The notes under the pieces: generated by a model
What the model saw: only the letters and a program-made list of their open reading frames with translations
Told to the model about the DNA's origin: nothing
Databases searched by the model: none
Shown here: one piece after another, positions 49,077 through 64,000 of the stretch
Layout of the letters: each line of letters opens with the position of its first letter
How positions within the stretch are numbered: the stretch's first letter is position 1
Origin: Quillaja saponaria
Lineage: Eukaryota; Streptophyta; Magnoliopsida; Fabales; Quillajaceae
NCBI GenBank assembly: GCA_029379385.1
Contig: CM055617.1
Coordinates: 9,920,001 to 9,984,000 of the forward strand
Reading direction: 5' to 3'
DNA length: 64,000 bases
Made by a program: the position numbers and the translations under genes

Positions 49077-51115
49077 GATTCTGGATTTAACCTTGAAACT
49101 TGTGTTAACCAATACTATTGTCTGGGACAGACAGAAGATGATGAAACTAGTTTAGTATGAAGCAAATAAAGATTTGCAATATTAACATCAATGTTGCAAT
49201 CAGACAAAAGAAGTCAGCTATCTCGCAGTTGGAATATGAAAGTTGATATTATAAAACCAATATGTCATTTAGGAATCTTTTACAATGGACCAAAAAAAAA
49301 AGAGGGGAAGGGGGGTTAAGCTAGAAAATACAAGTGGGAAACTGTAATTCAGGCGGATCTTACAAAAATAAAAGGCACTAGAAAATACAAGTCGCAATCT
49401 CTAATGCAGGCGGATCTTACAAAAATAAAAGGCACCAAATGAATAGACCACCAGCCGACCCAGATCCACTGCCAAATAAATATATAAAGCTAAAAGATGT
49501 GAAGAATTTAACTTGATATTCAAATTTTCCACCGATGCTGAGTAAACATATAACTATAGTAATTAGGAATATACTAACAGGATATAATTCATCACATCCA
49601 AATCCACTAATCATTATCATAACAACGTTTAGAAGACCTGCTAAGCAAATTTTGAAGATTCCAAACAAAGTCTGAATACCAGCCCTTCCAAATGTTGAAT
49701 GAGCAGTTCATGACAACCAAGAACATAATCTATCCCCTAAGTACTAATCAGATAGTCTGGAAATGGAAGATTTAACTTATGAATCAAAATCCTGAACCAT
49801 TACTAGCAACTAATTTAAAAATAGTTTTATAAAGGTAGATAAGACCGTCTAAATATTCGTTCCACAGTGAAAAAATGAGAAAAAAAGACAAAGAACTCCT
49901 CAGAGAAAACAACTAGACTGAGAGATTGCATAAAAGAATGTAGCAAGAAAATGGAACGATAATCCTGACACGACTAAGACAAGCATATAACAAATCTGTG
50001 CTCTTCGACTAAGGCTGGCTCACAATAAGCCCTCCTTATCAAAAGGAGCATTTAATAGAATTCATGCAATTCATCACATGAGTAACCCTTTAAAACGAGT
50101 AATTGGCTGCAGATGCTATGCCATTTAATCAAAGATTAAACAGCTTGTGCCACACCAAACAAAGAATGTGAATGGTTCTTATGAGCCACGCCGAACAAGT
50201 AGCAAATGAAATACATCTAATCGAGCTGCTCCCTGTATTACAATTAGAACAGAATGAAAAGATAAAATATAGATGTGTACTTGGAACAAACGGAGACATA
50301 ACAGTGTCCCCTATCTGTAAATTTTCATGGACTGGTGTGTGACCCCCTCCACCAAATCCCAATTCACAACACCTACAACCAAGCCAGAGCTGGAATTCAA
50401 AAATTCTCCTTGGAGCAAGTTGCGGGGTGGAGAGGATCTCAGTGGGACAAGGAATTATTGAGGGTACATCCAGATTTTAAATGAACACAGAATAGCAAAA
50501 CAATAGTTCATATGCTCCTCATACAGCTAAGAATATAATTCTTTCCCAAGCCATTACAAGTCTTATGACAAGAATTTCAAGGGGCCCAAAAAATTAAAGA
50601 AAATGAAAACCATCACAGATATTCTAAACAATCACCAAATCCTTCACCATACTTTCCATACAAACTTGCATTTTATTTTTTTTTCAAATTTAATAAACAT
50701 CCCTTGAATTTTGGTTTCCTTACATAAAACAAAACAAGAAGAAAGAGTCAGAAGGAAAATATTAGATATTTTGCCAAAGAAACAAAGTCCAAACATTTTC
50801 TCTCATAATTTTTGTTACAATCCAAATCAAAAGTTCAAGATCTATGCAACTCAGACAAAACCAGATGATCCACATCAAACCCAAAAAGAAACAGGGAAAA
50901 AAATAAATAAAGCTAAAAAGTTATTGGGCTATCTCAAAAATGAAGAAATTAAGATAATTTAAATGAAAAATAGGAGCACAGGGAATAATGGTAGACGTAC
51001 CTAGCCAGAAAAAAAAATCAAGAATTTTGGCTCCGCGATTGCCCGGACCTTAGTGAAATTTCTTGGAAGCAACAATGGAGATTTAGAGAGAGATAGAGGG
51101 AAACGGAAGGACATG
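49077..51115 (-). promoter_or_regulatory. RMA leader exon and long leader intron
   Basis: On the minus strand a leader exon (about 51115-51001) ends CTGGCTAG|GTACGTC at 51001/51000. An acceptor ctgtcccag lies at about 49123, 47 bases before the ATG. This gives a leader intron of about 1.9 kb, inferred from splice signals. Inside it, 49321-49434 is a 57-base tandem repeat in two copies. Confidence 0.6.
49321..49434 (+). repeat. 57-base tandem duplication in RMA leader intron
   Basis: Copies at 49321-49377 and 49378-49434. Both contain ctagaaaatacaagt and ggcggatcttacaaaaataa; they differ at a handful of sites. Confidence 0.9.
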
Positions 51116-51140
51116 GAATAACAGGGCTAGTTTTTCGTCG

Positions 51141-51149
51141 GGGTTATAT
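51141..51149 (-). promoter_or_regulatory. TATA box of RMA gene
   Basis: Minus strand reads GCCTATATAACCCC, about 30 bases upstream of the inferred transcription start near 51115. Confidence 0.65.
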
Positions 51150-51159
51150 AGGCAAGTCT

Positions 51160-53030
51160 GGTATTTTAATACAGGTCACCGTATCCAGAGTGACAGTCTT
51201 CTTTTTTATTTTTTTGGGTTTTTTCTTCTCATTTTAGGTAACGACTTGCCTCGGCTCGGGTCGACTTCACTCATCCAATTAATTGATATTCGAGTCACTT
51301 TACATTTATCTATTGATAAATCCATTTCCCATCATACTCCTACAATTTCAAAAATAAAATAAAAATTTATCGAACGAATTACTACTTGCTTTACAATAAA
51401 TCTCATCATCTATTAAATTAAATATATAATTTATTTATTTAAGTCATAATTAACAAATATCATTCATTTATTTAGTATATTACTCATTAAATCTAACAAA
51501 TTAACCTTTAAAAGAATAAACTACCTTATTATAAATACAATTTTTTGTCTTTCACTTTCTATACCTTATTTCTTCTTTTATCTTTTCTTTTTCTAAAAAT
51601 TAAAATCTTCAATTTTATTATATTCTTTAGTAATTGTAATATATTAATAAGAAATAAATTTTTTGATGAAAATATTATCGTTAAAAATACAAATTGAAAC
51701 AACTTGTAGAATTTTATTTAAATATTATGACAAGAAAATAAAAATTATGAAAGATTTAAATATTATTTATTTATACTAAAATTGAAATATAAAGAGTTTA
51801 GTTTCATAGAAAAAAATAAAAATAAAGATGTAAAAGGTAGAAGTCATAAAAAAAAATAATGAGGGTAATCTAGTATTTTTATAAGTTAATTTGTAAGATT
51901 TAATGACTAATTTGGATGAGTGGGGTTATTTGTTAATTATTACGGGTTATGTACCTAATTTAATAATTAATAAAAAATATTACAAAATGAATATTAATTT
52001 ATGAAAATAAAGTGCAATTGACCATAATTACTTATTTAAAGACTCACTATCCTTGGTGACACATGCTAATATTCTCAAAATAATTTTGATATCAAATGTA
52101 ATAGACTTACCTTTACCTTTCACTTTATATATTATCTCTTATAGAAAATAAGAAAATACATATAACAAAATAAGAAAGTCACTCCTTATATGCCTAAAAT
52201 TCTAATAATACACAACCAATATGGAAGGAACAAGTCCTCCAACATGAGCCCGGCAAACTCCTTGAAAATAAAATAAATTAGTAGTACTAATATATATGCC
52301 AGCTAATTTTCTTTAGCTCTGATTTGGGCCCAGGTAAACTAATAGAGTTAGAGACCCACATTCCTTGATACATACGACATTCTTGATTCTACCATACTTT
52401 CAGACTTCCCCGTCAAAGAAACGTACCATCTCATCTCACCCAACAAAATTTTTGCTTCTGGACAACTTTTCCATGGTTGCCGATTTCCGTGAAGACTAAA
52501 GGTTTTAATTTTGGTTTTTCTTGTTGAATTTCTGCAATTTCAAATTTCAATATTTTTTGTATATTTAGTTTCAATATCTATGAGTATTCTTGGTGATTTA
52601 TCAAGAAGGCATGGATTTCAAATTTAAAATAGCTTATTTTTTTTATTATCTTAGTGTGTGAGTGTGACTTGAAATTTATTAACATTCTTTCTTTTTCTTT
52701 TTTTGGTTAAAAAGAAAATATAAATATGATATATTTGCATCAAGGTTCAAAATTGGTTTAAAGCCTTACAAGCTTCTTTTGAATTTATCCATCTCACTTT
52801 TATAAAATTTTGATAATAAGATAAAATAGAAATTTCATTTGTTTATTTCTTGGGACTAGCTAGCACTGGTAGGTGAAAAAGTCTGGTTATTATTGAAAAT
52901 ATGTTAGCTTTAGAGTCATAGTGCGGAAGGATTGTTGGCCAACCTATAAGAAATTACACTGAAGTATTGCCTACTATAATATATTATTATTTTAATCATA
53001 TTTGTCTTATAATATACAGGTGAAATGATG
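51160..53030. other. Intergenic, AT-rich
   Basis: RMA promoter region followed by AT-rich sequence. No gene or clear repeat recognised. Confidence 0.5.
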
Positions 53031-53035
53031 ATGTA

Positions 53036-54620
53036 AAAAATTATTGATTCATTTTTTAAGAAAAAAAAATTGTGGAGGTTAGAAAGAAATATTGAAGCTC
53101 AAACTTTGCCACAATTTCTACCAGTTAACCCAGCTTTGATTTCTAAAACTCGTCCTTTTAAAATTTTTAGAATTGATCTAGAAAAAAAACAAAACAACAA
53201 TATTTTGGAATGAAGTCTCGAATTTCATAAGCAAATAAATGATTATGATGTCAATGACCATAATGAAATTCGAAGGGCATATCTTAAACTTGGGTTGTAT
53301 TAACCTATTCTTAACAATTATCCAAAAAGATATTATGGGGGTCATCTCCGTCATTTTCAAGTAAAGTGGTATGAGCAATATTTTGGGTTGGAGTATCTGA
53401 CTAAAGAAAATGTTGTATATTGTTTGCCATGTTTTCTTTTTGATGAGCAAAATGGGTATCATGGGTTTGATAGGTTTGATACATTTACTGTAAGCAGATT
53501 TACAGCTTACCAAAAAGTTGGTGGGAAGGATTGCACATTGTTTGTTCATAATGGTAAGAACAAGAACTCTTTGCATAATATAGCTCAAAGTAAATGCATT
53601 GATTGGAAGAAAGATTGTCATCATATTAAGACAATAATTGAAAGGAAAACTTTTGAACAGATAACAACTAATAGATTGGGTCTTAAGACTTCTATTGATG
53701 TAGCTCGATAGTTAGCATTTCAAGCAAAGTCCAAAAGACAATCAGTGATGAAATAGGCAATGCAAGATTTTGTATTTTTGTTGATAAAGCTTTTGATGTA
53801 TTTTTGAAAGAGCAAATGGCAATTATTTTAAGATTTGTTAACAAAATGGGTTTTGTAAGAGGAACATTTTTTTGATCTTGTTCATGTAAGAAAAACGATA
53901 TCATTCACGACACTCTCAATATAGCAAGCCTTCGAGGTCAAGGATATGATGGAGATAGCAATGTGCGTAATGAGTTTAATGAATTCTATTTTTGAATTAG
54001 AATTCATAAGCTTATTTTATTCATTGTTTTGCTCATTGACTTCAATTAGTATTTCTTAGAGCAGCCAAATATGTAATGATTGTGTACAATTTTTCTCAAT
54101 GTTAAGTATAATTGTGAATATAGCTCGTGTTTCTTCTATACATCTTGATGAGTTACAAGCAGTCCATACAACTCATGTAGCCGATATGGTTGCTAGGAAC
54201 GGACTTGACACTAGTAGAGTTAATAATCAACTTCCAACTTTACAACATGCTGGAGACACCTATTAGAGTTAGCACTTGAATTCTATCTTGAGTTTATTGA
54301 AATTATTTTATGCAACAATATTGTTCTTCAAAAAATAGTTGATGATGGTACCTAATCTCAACGTGAAAAGGCAAATGGAGTACTTGATTCCTTAATGTAT
54401 TTTTAATTTATGTTTATTTTGCATCTAATGAAAGAGATTTTGGGAATCACTCGTCATCTTTGTCAAGCTTTGCAACTTAAATCTTAAGATATACTAAATG
54501 TTATGAGCCTTGTGTCATCAACAAAAAAAATTACTCCAATAACATAGGGAAACTAGTTGGAAAATTCCTCTTGAAGAGGTTGAATCATTTTGTAAAAATA
54601 ATAGTGTTGCAATGTGATAA
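53036..54620 (+). pseudogene. hAT (TTF/ZMYM1-like) transposase 5' half, decayed
   Basis: Frame-broken. The best open piece (53388-53711) reads EYLTKENVVYCLPCFLFDEQ, then GFDRFDTFTVSRFTAYQKVG, matching the TTF-type zinc finger of these transposases. Further blocks are ARFCIFVDKAFDVFLKEQMA (about 53763), ASLRGQGYDGDSN (about 53921), and LCQALQLKS with NVMSLVSSTKKLLQ (about 54460-54540). The C-terminal dimerisation domain is missing. It covers the half of the protein that the relics at 34-36 and 43-44 kb lack, but it is a separate, older-looking copy. Confidence 0.82.
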
Positions 54621-55692
54621 TACTTTTTATATCTTCACCAAACAAGTTTATTTTGATGTAAACGTTTAGTAACTATTTTAAGTAATCACAAGTTCATGCA
54701 CCACAATTTTTAAATTTTTTTTTAATGTAGCATAGAAACCCTTTCTCCATTTTTGGCAAGAAAAGTACACATAAAAAGGAAAAAAAAAAAAATCACCATT
54801 TTAGTATAATAGTTTACCATGTAGACTTTCACCATAAATAGGGCCACCAATAAAGATTAAGAATTATTATTGTACAAAAAGTAAATGTCAAACAACTGTT
54901 TTTTTTTCCTTTTTAGAATACTTAACATGAATAATTGGGAGTTGGGACCTTATACGGACGAAAAAGCCATTCTACAATGTCAATGTTCCTTCCACATGTT
55001 TAAAGAGACGAAACAAAAAGTTCAGCACAATAATTTGATTTTTGATAAATATCGAGTAATTAATTTTTAAAAATTATTATGGTTAATATTTTTATTTTTT
55101 TTTGTTATTTGCCTATGATATGAATCGTAATATTATTAATTATGTAAAACCATTTATTTGATTAATTAATTAAGGAACCGCCCTTAATTGTTGTGGATAT
55201 TCTTCATATATGATTACAAAAATTAATTAAGAAATAATTTCTTACTTTTCCTTATTAAAAAATAAATAAAATCATTCATTTTCAAAATTGAGAAATTTAG
55301 AGGTGTGATGGATGTGGATTATGATTATATCAATTAAATTGGCTAAATTAACTTCTAACTGCCCTCACAATTTGTACCTTCAACAAATGCTGAATTAGTC
55401 AATTTTAATTTGGTAGACTATAATCCATGTTAATAATCACAGATATACCATGTAATTTCATCTTATAAAACTTAACTAATTTTTATATTATCTCTAATTT
55501 TACACGTAATCAATTAAATAAAAATTAATCAATGAAATTTTAATTTAATTAATTAAGACGTAGATGTTAGAACAAGGTAAATTGATTCGAATAATATCAA
55601 TAAAAAAAAATTACCTAACACATATGCATTGAGCTTACACCAATCTTGCACATGGCTTCACCTAATGCCTTTGAATTGTTAAACACTGCTGT
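54621..55692. other. AT-rich spacer
   Basis: No feature recognised. A 61-codon frame (54885-55070) lacks any known domain. Confidence 0.5.
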
Positions 55693-56325
55693 CAAGATGG
55701 TAGTCCATGTCTCCATTATCTCTTGTTCCACACCAAACCGACCAATGGATAATGCTGCTGCCTCTTACCAGAAAAAAAAGAAAAAAAAGATAATGCTGCC
55801 GAGCTACAACCTTAATTTATTCTTTCAAATTTTAAGGATTATGTACTGTTTTAGTTTTTTAAAATTAGATCAGTTTTTACTTCAGTATTCCAATTTTTCA
55901 ATCAAGTTTCATATTTTATTTACATATTATGAATTAACAAAATAAACAGAGTTGACATAAAAATAATAATGTACATAAATTGTTGTTATCAAGATGGTAG
56001 TGCACATCTCCATTATCTCTTGTTCCACGCCAAACCGACCAATGGATAATGCTGCCTCTTAGCAGAAAAAAAAAAAAAAAAAAAAGATAATGCTGCCGAG
56101 CTACAACCTTAATTTATTCTTTCAAATTTTAAGGATTATGTACTGTTTTAGTTTTTCAAAATTAGATCAGTTTTTACTTCAGTATTCCAATAATTTTTGT
56201 AATTAATTTTATCTTTCAAGATTTAAAATCTTTCAATCAAGTTTCATATTTTATTTACATATTATGAATTAACAAAATAAACAGACTTGACATAAAAATA
56301 ATAATGTACATAAATTGTTGTTATA
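55693..56325 (+). repeat. Tandem duplication, about 297-base unit, two copies
   Basis: Unit 1 is 55693-55989 and unit 2 is 55990-56325. Both start caagatggtagt and share ccaatggataatgctgc, a long A run and gagctacaaccttaattta. Unit 2 has an extra block of about 40 bases (near 56190-56230, aatttttgtaattaatttt). That block may be an ancestral part lost from unit 1. No product recognised. Confidence 0.88.
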
Positions 56326-59300
56326 TATTTTTTAAAAAAATTGGTTATTTTATTATTAAATTATGTAGAATTATTATATTTATGCATAACATGAGAATAT
56401 GAGAATGTTACTTGATTGAAAAATTCTAAATCATAGATGATGAAATTGACCAAAAATAATATCCAACTAATAAAAATATATTAAGAGACAAAAAATAATA
56501 ATAAATAATAGTGTTTAACAATACTACATTATCGGGTAAACCCTGGGATGACTAGTATTAAAACTAAATTTGATTACCTAAGATGTCCTTCACGTGACTG
56601 ACTTGCAAAAGGCAGTCCTCTGGACCTGTGAAAACTTCTATGCCAAAGTCAGTATTTGATCAGAGTATAAAAAGCTGAAAAGTTGTAAAGAGTAAGAATT
56701 GAATAGAGATGGCAATAAGCCGGTTCCGGCCTGACCTAGACCTGTCCTGTTGTTCGGCCTAGACCCGACCTGTTGTTTCCCATACCCATTATGGTCTCAA
56801 AAATAAGATCCATCTTAGACCCATTATTTACTAGGTATACCTAGACCCAAATGGGTCTACTCATATACCCGATTTTTTTTTCTTTTTAAACTATCCTCTA
56901 CTAAGTTAAAAAAAAAATCATAATAATAATTCTTTGTAAAAGAAAATTATGTTTTCCATTGTTTTTTTAAAGAATTGGTTTACTAAAGCCATATTAAATA
57001 TTCGGTCTGACAAAAAAGGAAGCAAAAGTTCATTGCTAGCTACCCAACATTTCAAATTGACAATGCAAGATAAAACACACAAAAAAAAATAATAAATAAA
57101 ATACACATATTAAAGAAGCTAATATTTTTTTTTTTCAAAATTTCAATTTCCTTCTTTGCCCAAATATCCTCAAGCACCAAACAGTTCAAATATTTTCTTG
57201 CTAATACATATAAATGTTGACCAATTTATTACTAATTTTGTCTAATATTATTTAGTGACATGTATTTAAAATCTTGATTACCCATAGAAAAAAAAATAGA
57301 AATGAAATCAATTAAATGACAATGTCAACTGAAAATTTTAATGTAAGAAATAGAAAAATTAGGTAATAAATAAATTATATTGTTGGGTCGATAGACATTT
57401 TAAAAGTTTAACTCATGTGACATGCATGTGTATATAAAAATCATTAAGTTTAATCATAAATTTTAACATTTTGGATAAATAACAAATCATATTTAATAAT
57501 ATCGGTGCAATATCTTGATTCAAATATTCGATAAAAAAATAACGACATTAGAAATTGAGTGGTAGTTGAATAGATGAGCAATTGATCATAGACCCATGAT
57601 TTATAAATTCTAATCAAAAGTAATCTTCCTTATTACATTTTCAAAATTTGTAAATTAAAAAATCAAACTTTCAGATCAAAATTATTAATACCAAATCGTT
57701 TTTCTATATGATAAAATTTTGATACTCAATCAAAATATAATGATTATAACAATATAAATTTTGATATTAATAATAATTAATGGTGATCCGTTATACTTTA
57801 ACTATGTCACGTATAATATTATTGAATTGATAGAATTATATATATTATCAATTTTATCAATTGGGTACCATATCGTCCTGGCCTTCTCGATCAGAAAAGC
57901 ATAAACTGGGTGATCGCCTCTTCTTTCGTTGGGATGGGATGGTAGTCCGACCTGGCTTTCCTTGAAAAATCAATGAACTCCAGCACAATGCGCACCAAGG
58001 AATTTATCAAATAAATAAATATAATATTACCAAAAAAAAAACTATATATATATATATATAAGAATTTGAGAGAAATACATACTGAAACTTTTATCGTATT
58101 TGACTTGAATGTCATTTATACCTCTCATATTTATGAAAATAGCCACATTATATATATGATATACAATTATCTCTTAATAAAATTTTATTGTTTTTAAATA
58201 GGTATATTCAAATTTTAAAAATAAATACGAGATCATAATTTCAAAAAATAAATAAATAAAGTAATTTATTATTTTCTACAAACTTCATAAAGTATTTAAC
58301 ATTATAAATTTAATTAATTATTTTTTCTTCAACATTCATCTATCTTTTCAATAACTCTCAAACTCTTGTAAAGACAAGATTAACTGATGTAAGCTTTTTT
58401 AATTAACCTTTTATGTACTATGTATACATTGAATATATCTGTACTCCATCAGGTTTAATGGTATCATTTAGTAGTCATCAATCTTAATGAATAATATGTT
58501 ATTCTTTGGCAAAAAAAATTAAATAATTTAAATTTTACATACCATTTCATTTTCAAAGAAATCAATTTTAAGACGTTTTATAGTACGTGTTGGTCAATCC
58601 ATACTAATAAACTATATTAAACATCAACTCCATCTTTCTTCATCCAGTCATTTTTCAGAATTTTTTTTTTTTTTTTCCTTTAGTCAAATATAACAATAAC
58701 AGAAAATTATTTTTTATAGCTGAGTTGAATGAGGACTTCCCACCTGATGATTGAAGACGACCACAACAGTAGACACAGGGCTATTATAACCATGTTAATG
58801 CGTGCATTAGCACTGTCATCTGTAATTTAGAGATAAGCTGTCAATAACATAACACCACCCAAAAATAGCAATTTATCACCCATCTTTGTGTCGAGGGAAA
58901 ATATAGTATACAGCCCCCAATACTGGCGCTCAGTGTCTAATGAAAGCAGTTGCGACTTCTAAATTCAGATTACACAACACCAACTGAACACAAATAGTAA
59001 ACCAATTCCATTACTGGAATTAAATTCAACTGAACACAACTACGGCTACAAACTTTTACGTGAATAATATCAATGTTGAAAATGTTAACTACTTATAATC
59101 AATTCCTTACGAACACTTCTGTCGTCTTCAGACAAATTCTCAAAAGTTATGCTGCCCAGAAACATGGAACATCACCTACTTCTGTATGCTTGCACTACTT
59201 ATCTCAAATTACTGGGCGGCCGATGTTACTCAGCTATCAAGTTGAAGATGTCTTCTGCATGACTAGTAGCCAACGGAAAAAAGCAGCACAAAGCAATGTC

Positions 59301-59503
59301 ATAATCAAATACAAAGCAGAAAAGGGAGAACTATCAAACTTTTAGCTGATACATTCTTCCATCATCCCGAGGCTCACAGTATGATAGCGTTGTTCCCTTA
59401 TATCACCTTTGTTCTCCAAAGCTCCTTACAAGTCAACAGACACTATCCAGTATCCACAGATTAGGCCACCCACTCTTCAGAACCTATTGCCTACTCATGC
59501 ATT
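56326..59503. other. Intergenic with one hAT-like terminus
   Basis: AT-rich. At 56704, agagatggcaataagccgg followed by gacctagacc-type repeats looks like the end of a plant hAT MITE; the opposite end was not found. A less AT-rich block at 57866-58005 reads RKARSDYHPIPTKEEAITQF on the minus strand, of unknown origin. (AT)n lies near 58042-58060. The last few hundred bases are probably the NRPB2 3' UTR. Confidence 0.5.
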
Positions 59504-63413
<3,910 letters not shown>

Positions 63414-64000
63414 CTGCGTACACAAAGAGCAATCAACAATGCAAGTGAAAACATACCAACTCAACTTTGCAGCATTAGACTTGCACATAATTTGAATGAA
63501 GCATGCATGCACTCTCAAAAGCAATTGATAAACATACAAATAAATAAAAATGTTGAGAAAAGTATGATCAACTGTAACAGAACTCATCATTAATGAGTGA
63601 ACTATGGCTTAACTGCAATGAATTATTATAAAAGACCATTCAATGACATATTGGCATGAGTATTTAAACATTCCACAAATGGTCATTGTCAGGATTAATT
63701 TTCTGTAGCCAAGAAAAAGAAGTAATACCCTCACATTCTCTCCATCAGATTTATGTAATGATTATGAAAGGCAATTTCCAGTTACACCCTTATATTTCAG
63801 TAAGGGTAATTATTTGATATATTGGACTTTTTGCATCTTCATTTGCACAAGCAACTGAAGATAATAGCAGACAAATTGGTAATGTATTAGAATTTAGAAC
63901 AATGATTCAAATTAAAAACACTCGACAAAACTAAATTTTGGATCTAAGTGCTCACTTTGTAGACCTTATATAGGAAACTGTCTTTTTCTAAAGAAAGAAC
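63414..64000 (-). other. NRPB2 intron continuing past the window edge
   Basis: The exon starting at 63413 follows an acceptor tacgcag. No upstream exon matching the preceding NRPB2 residues was found up to 64000, so this is intron sequence more than 580 bases long. Confidence 0.7.

Noticed and set aside
48575..49155. Frames of 79, 129 and 68 codons overlapping the RMA gene
   Set aside because: Shadows in other frames of the RING ligase exon.
51260..53000. Possible gene between RMA and the transposase relic
   Set aside because: Only short frames in AT-rich sequence; no splice-joined exons with recognisable protein similarity.

Overview
The window is nuclear DNA from a eudicot plant. It is AT-rich, its protein genes carry GT..AG introns, and it encodes plant-specific families (PRONE-type RopGEF, class B heat-stress factor, P-class PPR, GRXS17). 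It also holds a plant tRNA-Val and many small plant transposons. Identifications come from reading translated exons and recalling families; no database search was run.

Layout. 1-10.5 kb: an SDE5-like gene (+), 11 coding exons, behind a directly duplicated promoter. 11.2-13.1 kb: a short non-autonomous LTR retrotransposon (-). 14.1-14.8 kb: a MITE. 15.5-18.4 kb: a RopGEF gene (+) whose last few dozen codons have lost frame. 19.5-23.4 kb: a GRXS17-like gene (+) that is a clear pseudogene, although its thioredoxin-like first part is open. 25.1-26.7 kb: an HSFB3-like gene (-). 29-31.3 kb: a SINE with target duplications, a hAT-like MITE and tRNA-Val(UAC). 31.9-36.2 kb and 41.1-44.3 kb: two copies of one segment carrying the 3' half of a hAT (TTF/ZMYM1-like) transposase. 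They flank a mitochondrial-type PPR gene (36.7-39.4 kb, +). 44.8 kb: a scrap of an ARF GTPase exon. 45.1-46.1 kb: a degenerate telomere-like tandem array. 48.4-51.1 kb: an RMA-type membrane-anchored RING E3 gene (-) with a long leader intron. 53.0-54.6 kb: the 5' half of another hAT transposase relic. 55.7-56.3 kb: a 0.3-kb tandem duplication. 59.5 kb to the right edge: the C-terminal half of NRPB2, Pol II second-largest subunit (-), 12 exons; the 5' part lies outside.

The genes do not form a pathway; this is an ordinary plant gene neighbourhood with independent housekeeping and regulatory genes. I found no convincing undescribed system. The most informative points are the decayed GRXS17 with an open thioredoxin-like N-terminus, the C-terminal frame loss in the RopGEF, and the paired segmental copies, where insertions of different transposon types can be read as filled versus empty sites.
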